This document shows positions 1 through 11,533 of a stretch of DNA of 64,000 nucleotides, in pieces. How positions within the stretch are numbered: the first letter of the stretch is position 1; every line of letters starts with the position of its first letter. Made by a program: the position numbers and the translations under genes. The stretch is from NCBI GenBank assembly GCA_964016985.1, contig OZ024837.1, positions 38,470,713 through 38,534,712 on the forward strand, read 5' to 3'. The stretch comes from Anodontia alba (lineage: Eukaryota > Mollusca > Bivalvia > Lucinida > Lucinidae). The notes under the pieces are model-generated. The model saw nothing but the letters and a program-made list of their open reading frames with translations, was not told the origin of the DNA and did no database searches.

Positions 1-189
1 TAGAATTGCCTCGATGAGGCGATTCTAATGAGTACACACAACACACAATTCCATGATAAAATAAGGAAAAAGTCCCTAAATATTTGTTTTCTTGAGCTAT
101 TGGAAGGATTTTGTAGGGACTGAAAAACGAGTTCGAATCATCCACGGTTAACGAACCATCCGGGTTCGAGCCATTGGGGTTATACTGTA
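1..189 (+). mobile_element. Element B (Tc1/mariner-like MITE), right half
   Basis: Element B is ~355 bp with TACAGTCGAAC-type inverted ends, internal TTCGAGCCA/TGGCTCGAA blocks and a central hairpin built on AGGCGATTCTAATGAGTACA. This copy enters the window at its centre and ends with a mutated TTATACTGTA. Confidence 0.7.
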
Positions 190-264
190 ATTAAAAACCT
201 TCAAATTATTACTTCGCAGATGATAAATGTCGCACCCAGCTTGATTCGATTTTGCATACATTAC

Positions 265-510
265 CTGAGTATTGTCGGGAGTGTCGAGCAGACTGAGCTG
301 GTAGTTTGCAGTCTGGTCGGGATCTCTCCACACTGGGCGTAGGTTGTAGTAATTATCGGCATCGCAGAGCAGACTGCGCTGACAGTGTGCATTCTAAGCG
401 GGATCTCTCAACAGTTTGCGCAGGTTGTTGGTATCGTCAGGCGCTGAACAGACTGCGCTAATAGTAATGTAGTCTGGCCAGGACCTCTCCGTGATAGGTG
501 CAGGTTGTCG
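265..510 (+). repeat. Minisatellite, ~80-bp unit, three units
   Basis: CAGACTGCGCT-type starts at 289, 370 and 449, each followed by GGATCTCTC and GTTGT about 40-55 bp later. Confidence 0.75.
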
Positions 511-619
511 GTTTATTGCAAATAAGAACAGTGCAGTCCAACTTACTGTCTATAAATGTAGCAATGGCTGTACCCGTAAGGTTTTCCGCCGGTTTAGTAT
601 TTGATGAAGCGAGCGCTGG

Positions 620-673
620 CACACACACACACACACACGCGCGCGCGCGCACACACACACACGCACGCACACG
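620..673 (+). repeat. (AC)n/(GC)n microsatellite
   Basis: Alternating purine-pyrimidine run with a CGCGCGCG core, followed at 745-770 by a second short ACACGCGTG block. Confidence 0.95.
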
Positions 674-839
674 TGTGTGTACATATGAAATTTAGGATAT
701 GTTGGTGTGCAGAATTTCTGTACATAAATGATGAACGTGTGCATGCGTTTGCACACACGCGTGTGCCTATGCATGTAATCATACAAGACATACAGACACA
801 CATACCCATGCAGTTTATTTCATGAATTTACACAGCAAC

Positions 840-2102
840 TGATATTTCAGTTTCAAGCAGACGATGAACGCAAAATAGTTTTAAATATATTTTATTATAG
901 GAAATCAATTCTAGAGTCCTCTCCCTTGGACTTATAACCAAATCCTATTGTAGTTTTTGTATATAACGTTTTGAATGGGTTATATCTCTGAGTTTGCCGG
1001 TACAGGCAGCAATGTGTAATGTCGTCATAGCATTATGGTCGCGACATTTTGATTTTTGTTATTCAGGCATTATTAAAAATGAAAAATGAAATATAATTCA
1101 GAAATAATTATTTTTATTAGATTGGCAAAAAGAAGAAAATTGTGTTTGACGGAGAATTGTGTTTGACGTATTGAGGTCGAGCGACGGTGTCGATAGTAAG
1201 TAATTTGCCCACTGTCGACAGCGCCGATGTCAGAAGCCGAGAGGTCCGCGACGGAGGAGTCATGTCGACGTCAGGAAAAGATTGATCATGGCGTCGAGGT
1301 CTCCGCCGCGGCGTCAATGACGCCATTCACTTTATTTGGAGACACGGGTCCTCATTGTAGAAATACAGTTTAGAGTCGCATAGTAGCAAGCTTCGTCTTG
1401 TGTTATTGTAGAATGTAGACAAGTGTGTTTGTTCACTCATTTTATGTTTAGGCTCTCTCCTTCCCAGGTCACAGCTGAGGTTAAAAGCAGTTGAGAAACT
1501 TAAGCTATCTTGCCACTAGCAGGGCTGAATGACGAGATTGGCCGGAAGGGACCGACACCTGACAGTATTCCAGACCAAACGAGGCTGTCATCGCGGTACC
1601 ATTTAAATAAATAGAAAGGAAGGCGATGATCAGGAATAGATACAATTACCTAACACCTTTCGTTCCAAGACACAAAAGGGAAAGAAGGACGCGCTTAAAG
1701 TAACGGTACCACAATCAAAACACTACAAGTAGAAAGCCAAAAGGGCAGTATCTCTGAAAAAAATGGCCAAACGGCTATTCAAAATAAATATTGCACCAAG
1801 ACAAAACATGAAAAGACAAATTGACAGATATAGTGAACCACAGCAGAAACACCACCTTAGAGCGGTCAGACTGGTGCTGAAATCGATTTCTCGTGGCCAC
1901 AACCCTCGCCCTTAGTTCTGCCGTGGTATACACAAGACATTTCTTCAGTCCGCTTGAAGGGTTCCTAACGCATCAGTGCAACATCTCCGAGAACATAAAA
2001 AAAACAACAACAACAAAAAACAAACGAACACAGAGATGAAACAATGACGAGGACTCGACAGCAAGAAATACCTGAAACGCTGGAGCAAAAGAAAACCAAC
2101 AG
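840..2102. other. No gene seen; weak repeat traces
   Basis: A GC-richer stretch at 1150-1330 has no convincing frame. The block CACCACCTTAGAGCGGTCAG at 1850 looks like an inverted marker of the retroelement-like tail. Confidence 0.5.
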
Positions 2103-2378
2103 CATTACGGAAACATTCCTATATAATTTTGACCCCCTTAAACCCCACTTTTATATAGTAAAACTGGGGTTTACAGGGGTATACATTATTTTCTTATATC
2201 TGCTAAAAACATAGATTGTGGGTACTCGTTAGAACCGCCTCACCGAGGCGGTTCTAACGAGTACCCACAATCTATGTTTTGAGCAGAAATACGAAAAATA
2301 TTTGAATTTTGATCTGAAAACTTTCAGTTTTTGGTGGTGAAATTTTCAATATATTCGAATAGGCGTGTTTTCGTAATG
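2103..2378 (+). mobile_element. Element A copy 1 (palindromic CAT...ATG element)
   Basis: Element A is ~280 bp with inverted ends of the form CATYACGAAAACA...TGTTTTCGTRATG. A left block contains GACCCCCTTAAACCCCAC and ACTGGGGTTTACAGGGGTA. A near-perfect central palindrome has 34-bp arms (ATAGATTGTGGGTACTCG ... GCCTCG), and a right block contains TCTGAAAACTTTCAG. This copy is complete. No coding capacity; non-autonomous. Confidence 0.85.
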
Positions 2379-2779
2379 GTATTTACAGTCGGAAAGGCAT
2401 AAATTTAGATGCATAGATCGACTGGACCCATGGGAAATGCAAAATAACTGGTGCACGTTTAGTTTACTAGTTAGTGTTGGTCTAAGCCAGGGAGGGCATT
2501 TTCTTCACATCTGCACGACAATTTCACAACTGCACGACAATGTTCGCCATACTTGGTTGGGAATTGTTCTGGTTGTCAACAATTTGATTAGTCAAGCCAA
2601 ATCAAGATAATCAAATTATTAACCAGTATTTCGATCGTGTTGTGATCATTGTCAAGGCTGACACGAAGAGAATAGCAGTAATATGTTTTTGTATATTTAA
2701 TGTTGTAATAAAAAATGTGTAAAAACATCTGAAAAAATCCAACGGTGTTAGAGTTCTGTGTAGTTGATACAGGTAGGCG

Positions 2780-3230
2780 TTACCCAACCTGGAGCTTAAT
2801 TAAAAGGAAGTCACCCTCGTTCCGTCCTGACCGCTCTCAAGCGTAACGCTGCTCAACCCGGATATGCCCTGCCTTTGCAAAAAGTGTAGCGACAGATCAG
2901 TTGCCAAATGATCAAGATCTACACTGTTTGTCATTTAGAATGGGGATTTGTATCACAATCTAGCTGAAGTAATCTGATCGGCTGACAATTAGAACTTCTA
3001 AGAAGTATCTTAACCAATATATACGGAGTGGACTATTCCACCTAAAATCTTTGAACAGATCCATTTCCTATATAAGGAGTGTTTGGTTAGATTTTAGTAT
3101 TATGTTCTGTAGAAAATTCTGAAATTAATGCAAACAGTGTAGACCTGGATCAGATGCCCTGTTCTGCGGCGTCTGATCTGGGTCTGCACTATTTGTCAAT
3201 ATCCCTTTTATAGGATGCTAGGCTCCAATG
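2780..3230. repeat. Two GCAAACAGTGTAGAC-type foldbacks
   Basis: A decayed unit at 2865-2940 and a clear hairpin at 3129-3205 (GCAAACAGTGTAGACCTGG paired with TGGGTCTGCACTATTTGTC). The latter lies in a longer repeat also seen near 62230-62450. Confidence 0.6.
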
Positions 3231-3485
3231 GGTTAATTAATTCAGCATGAAAAGGGTTAACAAATGACTTCGCTTATGTACAAAGGATCACCACTATGGT
3301 ACATGGAATACTATAGAGTGTAAAAAACTAGTATAAAACACAACAAATTCTAAAGAGGTATCATCATTAAGTCATGTTGCGTTAAAAAGTTATCCGAAAC
3401 TAATAGTTTTGCTCGGAACGAGGCATCTGCAGAGAGTCAGATAAGAAAATATAATATAATTAATATACCGCAACGTCGGAAATGT

Positions 3486-3557
3486 AATCGAAAACATTCG
3501 AGTCGCAACGTCCGAAAACGTACGTTTTCGGACGTTGCGGCTCGAATGTTTTCGATT
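3486..3557. repeat. 72-bp near-perfect palindrome before gene 1 acceptor
   Basis: Arms of 36 bp (AATCGAAAACATTCGAG...AAAACGT) with a single mismatch and no loop, ending 29 bp before the exon start at 3587. Confidence 0.95.
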
Positions 3558-3586
3558 AACTTGCTCCTATGATTTTTTTCTTGCAG

Positions 3587-3736
3587 AATAGAAAACACGG
3601 ATATGTTGGAACATTCCAAGTTGATCTACTGAGACAGAAACCACCTGTCCGTGCAAAGCTGAAGATATATTCTCTAAGAAGGAATACTGACGGCACGTTG
3701 CGTCTGATGACACGGGTGATTGTCTACTGGGATTAG
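3587..3736 (+). CDS. Gene 1, last exon (secreted-protein family, partial gene)
   Basis: This is a 150-nt terminal exon: 49 codons and a TAG stop, in phase 0 after a pyrimidine-rich acceptor (tttttttcttgcag). It aligns without gaps to the last exons of the two paralogues downstream, with 27 of 49 residues identical to gene 3. Shared features are an N-terminal Asn, a VG-x-F-x-VDL block at residues 7-14, a PP pair at 19-20, an L-x-I-x-SL strand near 25-30, an RN-x-DGT turn at 32-37 and the terminal IVYWD. There is no cysteine. The preceding exons are not seen between 1 and 3586, so they must lie upstream of the window, which implies a last intron of at least 3.5 kb. I do not recognise the product; by analogy with gene 3 it should be secreted. 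The open frame and gapless alignment argue for a live gene. Confidence 0.8.
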   Translation, partial: NRKHGYVGTFQVDLLRQKPPVRAKLKIYSLRRNTDGTLRLMTRVIVYWD

Positions 3737-3816
3737 AAAGCCTCTTTCACCGTTCCATAGCTGAGTTTCTTCCATCCGTTGATTTAGACACGTCCATTGA
3801 TGCAAATTCAATCTTA

Positions 3817-3822
3817 AATAAA
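3817..3822 (+). terminator. Poly(A) signal candidate of gene 1
   Basis: An AATAAA hexamer lies 81 nt after the TAG stop of the gene 1 exon, just before a foldback repeat. Position and sequence fit a cleavage/polyadenylation signal. A second AATAAA occurs near 3955. Confidence 0.5.
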
Positions 3823-4551
3823 AAACGGAATGGAAAACAGTGTAGATCCTGATGAGACGGCTCTGCATCGACACTGTTTGCATGGGTATTTGTTTTGGTA
3901 GGCTGGTTTAAAAGGTTTAAAACTGATCATTGAAGAACGCTGCAATTGTAATTGAAATAAAACAGCATACTGCCATTTGGAAAGACATTCTTTAGAAAGA
4001 CGTTTTTTGCTTAGTGTTTTATTCTAAATGAAAATGTTTGGTTCTGATTGACCAAATCATATCAGGAACCATCTGATTTTTCTGCTTCTGCACTTTTGTT
4101 TACAAATATTTATTACAAAATTACTTTTATGACCGAAAATGGGCCTGCCCTATGTCATTTCTGTATTAGTAAACATTATGTAAGAAAAAGGTTTATTAGA
4201 GAGAGAGTGTGTGTGTGTGCGTGTGTGTTGTTTTCTTTTTTGGTCTTTTTTTGCTTTTCTTCACTAATATTATTATATTGATATTCCATAATAATACAGA
4301 GAACATTTCTGATATTTTGAACAAGTAGTTGAAAATCTACGTAAAACTACCTACATGCACCCTATCGACTTTTGCATTTGCAGCCATTTTTCTATGGAAA
4401 AATGGCATTGAATGTTTTTCAAACCATTTAGCAGGATATTTTTTTGTGCATAGGTAATTGACACATATTTCTGCACTGTATCATGATGAAAAAGTGCTAA
4501 TTTACTTTTTCTTAGTAAAGCTCCATGAAAAAAACGACTTTCTCATTTAGA

Positions 4552-4773
4552 CAACAAGCCTATATAATTTTGACCCAAATAAACTCCACTTTTATACAGG
4601 GTTTATAGGAGTATACATTAATGTTCTTATTTTCGCCGATGCAGTTCTAACAAGTACCCACAATCTATATTTGAGCAGGAATATGAAAACTACCAGATTT
4701 TTTTTATCTGAAAGTTTTCATTTTTGTGGTGGTAAAATTCTCAATATATTTGAATAGACGTGTTTTCAAAATG
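4552..4773 (+). mobile_element. Element A copy 2, decayed
   Basis: The left half of the central palindrome is lost and both ends are mutated (TGTTTTCAAAATG at the right). Its right block is included in a tandem duplication. Confidence 0.75.
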
Positions 4774-5356
4774 TGTAGGATGTTTGAAAACAGAGTATTA
4801 CTAAAATGATAAACATTTTAAAAAGAAAGAGCCTATTTAGCTGAACAGTTTGGTAAAACGGACATCGACTGAGAAAAAAACCCCAAAAAACAGTGAGTTA
4901 AAAGGCTTTGAAGAACAGTGTGAAGGAATGGCGGCATAGTTGCTAGATATGCAAACAATCTGAATAAAGCATATTTGCCAAAAACTTGTATTGTTTTATA
5001 TCTGTAAATGTGTCCATTTGCAGAAATATGAAAACTACCAGATTTTTTTTATCTGAAAGTTTTCAATTTTGTGGTGGTAAAATTCTCAATATATTTGAAA
5101 AGACATGTTTTCAAAATGTGAAGGATGTTGAAAAGCAAACTATTATTAAAATGATAAACATTTTAAAAAGAAAGAGCCTATTTAGCTGAACAGTTTGGTA
5201 AAACGGAAATCGACTGAGAAAAAAAAGCGAGTTAAAACGCTTTGAAGAACAGTGTGAAGGAATGGCGTCATACCTGCTAGATATGCAAACAATCTGAATA
5301 AAGCATATTTGCCAAAACTTTTATTGTTTTATATCTGTAAGTGTGTCCATTTGCAT
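4675..5356 (+). repeat. Direct tandem duplication, ~340-bp unit
   Basis: 4675-5021 and 5022-5356 align throughout. Both carry the right block of element A (AAAACTACCAGATTTTTTTT), then ACATTTTAAAAAGAAAGAGC, GAACAGTGTGAAGGAATGGC and TGTGTCCATTTGCA. Small differences (e.g. a CCCCAAAAAACAG insertion in the first) show some age. Confidence 0.85.
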
Positions 5357-5427
5357 AGACACTATCAACTAGTTCATGTTCCCGGTTTCGTATGTGGCGA
5401 TTGTTTTTAGCATTGTTTGATCCCAAT

Positions 5428-5706
5428 CATCACGAAAACATGCATATATAATTTTGACCCCCTTAAACACCACTTTTATACAGTAAAACTGGGATTTATA
5501 GGGGTAAACAATATTTTTGTCATTTTTGCTCAAAAACATAGATTGTGGTACTCGTTAGAACCGCCACGTCGAGGCGGTTCAAACGAGTACATGCAATCTA
5601 TGTTTTGAGCAGACATATGATATTTATCAGAATTTTTTATCTGAAAATTTTCATTTTTTTGGTGGTAAAATTTTCAGCATATTTGAATAGGCATGTTTTC
5701 GTAATG
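5428..5706 (+). mobile_element. Element A copy 3, complete
   Basis: Starts CATCACGAAAACATGC and ends GCATGTTTTCGTAATG. The palindrome arms differ at several positions. Confidence 0.85.
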
Positions 5707-6108
5707 CTTGCTTTCGTTTGGTGCCTCTGGAAAGCTGTTTTTCGTGATTGTGACATTTCCTGGGTATCCTCACTTATAGTTTTACTAAATTAAATAATAT
5801 TCTCGCGAAACCTTATTTTTCATATAAAAAAACACAAAACAAAAAACAAAAACACAGTATATATCTTCTTATTTCGTGACGGATTTCGATTAATTCAGGC
5901 CAATTTACTAATTTGTGTGAAGCGAATATGAGAATGATTTTTTTCTTCTCCCATATACGTGTACCAGTTATATCTGACTATAACTTCAGAGGACAATTCA
6001 GCGGTGGAGGAAAGTCCGCCGGGTAGTTTCTGGTGATATAGGTACTAGGAAGTAACCTCTGTGAAACCACAGCAGCCTGAAGGGAACTACCAACCATACA
6101 CATCTGTG

Positions 6109-7137
6109 TAAGGTTGGCACAATTAATCGAATAATCGATTCATTTATCGATAAATTCCACAAAAATTATTATCGTTACAGATGTACTAAAAATCGATCAT
6201 TTAATTTGCTGTATCTGTTACTTTACCGTATTAACCATTAGCTACATAAGACATTTAAGTTACTGCTTCTATATAGCAGTTAACAGAATCTGTGTAGCAA
6301 TATTTAGGGTAGATGGAGCTCTCAAGCCCTGGTCGGCAATCCATCTAGGAGTTGACAACTCCAAACAAAAACCTGCATACCTGGATTTGCCTGTTCCAGT
6401 TATGTAAAGTCTGCTTCGGCAGCTGGGGCGGAAGAAATCATTAATATGATTCAACGGCCCAAATGGCGATGTAGCAGCATGTTGTGGAGCATGGAGAGCA
6501 TGTCAAGGCACAAAAGAAGTCATGGTCATCCACTGCATCCGGGCTTAGCTCCAGATGTCCTGACACTGTCTTGCCTCTGGATCCAGCTAGGTATGGATGA
6601 GAGAGTGAGTTGAATCTGCGCGCCTCTCCCTCACTATAATCCAATTCACAGCGCATGTCATCTTAATCAGCAACACACATTTACAGCAAGCACACATATG
6701 CAAATCATACAAAGGCCCTGTGGCGATGGGCGAGCGGCGAAGCAGCAGGTGAAAACGCACAAATAATATCACATCACACAGTTGATTAGGATTGGTCATT
6801 GTCAGTAATGACAGACGAACAACATTAACCATTAGTATTCAGACGCCTCAACCCCTTTATCATACTTAATCTAAAATTTGAACAAGTACAATTTACTACC
6901 AACTGTTGTGTCTAAAACTAGCTGGATGAGTGGCAAACAGTGTAGACCCTGATGAGACGCCGCGTTTGCCGACGCCTGTCTGGCCAAATATGTCGCTAAA
7001 GTATAGCATATGGTAAGAGTTATGCTCAGACAGACAGGTAAAATTATTACCAAATCTTGAGTGATTACTAATCGATTATCAATCAAAATGGTATGACTGA
7101 TAATCGATATCTTTTTAGCTCTGATTAGCCAGCCTTA
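6109..7137 (-). mobile_element. Element D (TAAGGYTGGC ends) with internal insertion
   Basis: Inverted ends TAAGGTTGGCACAATTAATC and GATTAGCCAGCCTTA enclose ATCGATTA-rich subterminal blocks and a GCAAACAGTGTAGACC half hairpin. Compared with the 454-bp copy at 42815 it carries several hundred extra bp (about 6245-6830) of unrelated sequence. Confidence 0.7.
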
Positions 7138-7537
7138 CATCTGTGTAACCGCGTCCTTACGTCTTTAGCTGGACCCGAAACTACGCGGCAGATGCGAAAC
7201 CAATATCGCTACCGACTGAGCTATCCTGGCATACATTGTATTTCCCGTACCAGTTTACACATATCGGCAGTCTGAACAGAACCGACGCTGACTTGTTACA
7301 GTCACTTACACTGTTTCAGTGGAAATTGAAATTGAAGTCATAATGCAACTAAGAATATAAAGGATCTTCTGAATATACGGCAATGCTCGAAGACATATTG
7401 TCGAAAATGTCAACAGCCCAACTTTTCTAAATCTCACTACATTTACTAAGAAAAAAAAAATAAGCTTGATCACAAATCGAGAATTCCTGGTCACAGGACC
7501 ATGTTAAAAGGAAAAACCGACTGCGTAGCTATTCAGT

Positions 7538-7835
7538 CTTTACGAAAACACGCCTATTCAAATATATTGAAAATTTAACAACCAGAAAAGCAAAATTTTC
7601 AGATAAAAAAATCTGCTATTTTTTCATATTTCTGCTCAAAACATAGATTTTGGGTACTCATTAGAACCGCCTCAGCGAGGCGGTTCTAACGAGTACCCAC
7701 AAACAATGTTTTTTTTTTTTTTTGTTTTTTTGTTTTGTAAATAAGAAAAATAATGTACACACCTGTAAACCCCAGTTTTACTATATAAAATGGGGTTTAA
7801 GGGGGTCAAAATTTTACAGGCGTGTATTCGTGATG
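7538..7835 (-). mobile_element. Element A copy 4, complete, inverted
   Basis: Right-end block comes first (ACGAAAACACGCCTATTC). The palindrome is intact and is followed by a T-rich expansion near 7710. Confidence 0.85.
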
Positions 7836-8040
7836 TACTTAACTGATGACAGGGAATATATCTGACGCAACGCGAATAAACATACCTTCCGACATTTGAA
7901 CCCACGAAGACACAAATCAACCGTGACATCTACACAGTCTTTTTAGGGTCTTCTTTGTCCGCACGAGGACACTTGAATCCTTGGCTTTCCAAACTGAGGA
8001 CAGTGAACAGCTTGATAAATCACAGTAGAGAAAATTAATG

Positions 8041-8275
8041 TCTTAACCCCTTGTAGTCAGGAGACCCCTAAAAGGGTAATGGACAAACAGTGCAGTTCCA
8101 GATCAGATGTCGCAGAACGCGGCTTCTGATCAGGGTCGCCACTCATTGCAAATTGTTTAGCCATTTTCTCTAGGAATATCTAAATCTCACAGCCTGACAT
8201 ACCAAAAAATGAATATTGACTCTTCAGTAAATAATGTAGGGAGTCTATTCAGTCTACAATGTTATAATAACAGCG
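8041..8275. repeat. Foldback repeat unit of the GACAAACAGTGCAG type
   Basis: Starts TAACCCCTTGTAGTCAGGAG, contains a hairpin around GATCAGATGTCGCAGAACGC, and aligns over ~230 bp with 38221-38450. Confidence 0.65.
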
Positions 8276-8299
8276 GCTCACAGATAATAAGTGAACTTG

Positions 8300-9175
8300 G
8301 AACCTGATACAATCAGATCATCACCATTTTCTTAATATCAAAGGGAAAGACAGACAAATATAATTAAACAGCCACAAAAAGAAAATATGGCAAGCAGAGT
8401 TTTTCCCCGAAAAAAAGGTGGCAACTCTGTTACCCAAACTTAACCGAATTTATCTTTAAGTTACATAATTGTAAAAAAAATGTAAGTAAAACATAGCAGA
8501 ACATTTAACAAAAAGTACCTCAGTGAAAGTACCGCCTCGGAAGGTCATTAATAAATTACTCGGGTTGGGTGGGTGTTTGTGTTGAGCGGAGATGTGGGTG
8601 GTGTGGAGCGCTTAAGCTAACTTTACGGGATCCCATCCCTCGCCCCTCAGCTTCCATTGTGATACATCACGAAAACACGCCTACATAATTTTGACCCCCT
8701 TAAACCCCACTTTTATATAGTAAAACTAGGGTTTACAGGGGTATACATTATTTTTCTTATTTCTGCTCAAAAACATAGATTGTGGGTACTCGTTAGAACC
8801 GCCTCGCCGAGGCGGTTCTAACGAGTACCCACAATCTATGTTTCAGCAGAAACATAAAAAAATATCAGAATTTTTCTCTGAAAATTTTCATTTTTTTGGT
8901 GGTAAAATTTTCAGTAAGTTTGAATAGGCATGTTTTCGTAATGAAACATTTATTTGTTCTGTCAGCGTGGAGGTATTCAGCTCATCCATGAGTTTTTACA
9001 AACATCATATAAATCACAGATAAAGCCTGTAATGAAGCAAAGATGACTCAACAGAAAGAACGTATTGACACACGTGAAGATCCCCGGGGCGTCAAACATT
9101 TCTGGAATACTGGAGCAATTCAAAACAAGTGGAAGCTCGGTTGGCCGAGAAACAGACATAAAATGTTCCGGCCCT
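8300..9175 (-). mobile_element. Retroelement remnant interrupted by an element A copy
   Basis: The segments 8300-8664 and 8944-9175 align with 55185-55690, the region on the 3' side of the decayed reverse transcriptase above. A minus-strand frame ends in S-W-M-S in 8977-9159. The 279 bp in the middle are the element A insertion 8665-8943. No intact gene. Confidence 0.6.
8665..8943 (+). mobile_element. Element A copy 5, complete, inside a retroelement remnant
   Basis: The central palindrome is perfect (GCCTCGCCGAGGC centre). A related unoccupied sequence exists near 55570, which defines the insertion boundaries. Confidence 0.9.
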
Positions 9176-9374
9176 GACGATCCAAATAAATAGCTTTAAG
9201 TTGGGGCCATATCAGAGTCTGAACCCCGGCCCACCGGCGTGTGAACAAAGAGGTAAGCAAAGTGGTCAACCGTGATTAAATCAACCGCTAAAACTGTTTT
9301 ATAACATTAATGCCATTACTCTTTCGCTTATAACATATGACATTTTTACTACATTAATCTGGAAAAAAATACTG

Positions 9375-9565
9375 TCACTGTCCAACGTAAATTATACGTT
9401 GGACGTAAATTTATTTGCGCCCAACTTAAAGTAATATCCATAAAAAAAAAAAAAAAAAAAAAGAAACGTCCAACACAAAACAAAATGATTTACGTCCAAC
9501 CTAATTTATTTTACGTTGGACGTTTATTATTTTCCGTTGGAGGCAAATTAATTTTCGTCGGAAGT
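9375..9565. repeat. Inverted TTACGTCCAAC / GTTGGACGT repeats with A-tract
   Basis: Several copies of ACGTTGGACG in both orientations surround an A20-type tract at 9442-9461; probably a small foldback element. Confidence 0.6.
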
Positions 9566-9769
9566 AAAATAAGAAAAACTGACATTTGACCCAGCCAGTG
9601 CACAATATTGTAGCTTTTCACAGCTCTAATGAGGTCCCATTTACATAGATAGACCTGTATTTGAGCATTGGTTTAATTGTAAAATAATAATAATTATAAT
9701 AATATGATAATAATAATAACAATTACTAGTTGTGATCACGAAATCCCCACAATCGGTGTTAACCCCTGT

Positions 9770-9960
9770 CCTGCTGAATCCGGATACCCCCTGCCTTTGC
9801 AAACAGTGTAGATCCAGATCAGTTGGCTTCACTGATCTGGATCTGCACTATTTATCATGAAGTATGTGAATTGATAGCAGCAATCCGTATGATGTAATGT
9901 GATTGACTGAAAAGTGGGCGTGGCATCTTAATTTATTCAGCAGGACAAAGGTTAATATTG
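9770..9960. repeat. GCAAACAGTGTAGATCC foldback
   Basis: Hairpin arms GCAAACAGTGTAGATCCAGA and CTGATCTGGATCTGCACTAT around a TTGGCTTCA loop. A sister copy lies at 52210-52320. Confidence 0.65.
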
Positions 9961-9989
9961 TTAATAGTGCGATGGACGGACGGCAGACA

Positions 9990-10310
9990 GCCGTACAGAA
10001 TTGCTCTCACTCTCCCTTACCAGATGGGAAGTCATTTAGCAAGTTTAGTTAAATTCCGCCCAAAGGTTTTGGAAGAGATAGCATGACGAACGGACGGACA
10101 ACCAAACAGTGAACTTTTGACCCACCTGAAGGTTAGAGTTAAGCAGAGTGAAAAATAGTGTTGTTCTCGCACACCCTTACCTCACGGGGAAGTAATGTAG
10201 CAAGTGTAGTTAAATTCCACCCGGTGAATTAGGTGATAGCTTGACGGGCGGGCGGACAGACGAACGAACGGATGGAGCCGCCTACATTGCCCCCATCACT
10301 AACGCGTGGG
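9990..10310 (+). repeat. Two diverged direct units plus GACGGACGGAC runs
   Basis: AAGTTTAGTTAAATTCCGCC at 10039 and AAGTGTAGTTAAATTCCACC at 10202 mark two units, each followed by a GGACGGAC-type run. Confidence 0.65.
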
Positions 10311-10311
10311 G

Positions 10312-10345
<34 letters not shown>

Positions 10346-10380
10346 TAATAGTAAGAGTAATAATAATAATAATATAAATG
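10306..10380 (+). repeat. (TAA)n microsatellite
   Basis: ATAATAATAATAATAATAAT run with a few interruptions, directly after the preceding repeat. Confidence 0.95.
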
Positions 10381-10509
10381 GTTCTTCTATAAGGATCAGA
10401 ATTTGTAATCATGAGAGTAACCAGAGCTGTTGACGGGGGCGAGGCGGGGTGGTAAAGGGGTACTCATACAATAAAATGACAGTGTCTCGACAACCGAAGT
10501 TTAGTGTAC

Positions 10510-10765
10510 CAGTGGCTTGTTCGAACTCCTTTTTTAATTCCCTAGGAAAATCTTAAGAAAACAAATGTTCTGGGATATTTCGGGACATTTCCTTGCTTTA
10601 GCATGAAAATGTATCTTGTGTGTACTCATTAGAATGGTCTCATCAACATACAAGTATTTTATAGATCAAAACATCATCCCTAAATTACCTCCTTCTCCCT
10701 CCTGACCTTGCGCTATGGTTGCTGCTCAGGAGCGATTCTAAAGAGCGCACTCACTTTACAATTAC
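10510..10765 (-). mobile_element. Element B copy, strongly decayed
   Basis: Recognisable by GTGTACTCATTAGAATG and by the CTGACCTTGCGCTATGGTT block. Ends are not clear. Confidence 0.5.
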
Positions 10766-11034
10766 TTTGTAAAATTCCAAAGCTATATTAAGAGAAAATT
10801 TCGCGCCGGTCTCTTAATATAGCTTTAGCTTTTAACATATGGAAGACTATCGGATTAGCTTATTAAGGACGTTTTATTTTACCGGGACGTTGGTTTGTGA
10901 CGATCCCGGCGATCCCGACGATCCCGGCAAATATAAAAAAATCTTAAAACAAACTGTGTTATAAGCAGATTAATGTCTATTTTATTTTCATTTCAATCAA
11001 GACATTTCATAAAGCTTAATAAAAGCAACCATTA

Positions 11035-11245
11035 ACTCTTTCAGTGCCAAATTTAAGAAGACATTTGTCGTCTGCTTTTCTGTTTTAACAAACTATCGCT
11101 TGAAAAGAAGTTTATACGTAAAGTTGAAAGACTGAATGTCAAACAGCGTAGATCCCGATGAGACGGCTCATATGAGCCGTCTCATCTGGATCTATGCTGT
11201 TTGCAAAAGCCTATTATTATCGCCTGTGGCAGTGACAGTTAAAGA
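11035..11245. mobile_element. Foldback element E with TAACTCTTT ends
   Basis: Ends TTAACTCTTTCAGTGCC and GGCAGTGACAGTTAAAG. The central hairpin 11137-11208 has arms AACAGCGTAGATCCCGATGA / TCATCTGGATCTATGCTGTT. Confidence 0.65.
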
Positions 11246-11419
11246 CTTATATTGTTGTTGGAGTTTTCTGTAACATAGAAAAACTATTAAACTTCAGTAT
11301 ACCCTTGTCCCATATCTCTATGTAAACGTGAACAAAATTTGCGACGGTACTTAGACGTTTATGTCTAATTATTTTGTCTTATAAAAGATCTAAAATACAT
11401 CCCTATATTATGATTATTG

Positions 11420-11533
11420 GCCGTTTGACCTTGCGCTGTGATTGCCCCTCAGCGGCTCCAACTACCCATGTCTAGAACCAGCTTCCATTTTCCAAATTGA
11501 ATGATGTTCGGGTCATTGGAGTTCGACTGTACT
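11420..11533 (-). mobile_element. Element B end fragment
   Basis: Runs from TTGACCTTGCGCTGTGATTG through CTCCAACTACCCATGTCT to the end GGAGTTCGACTGTA. Confidence 0.6.
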
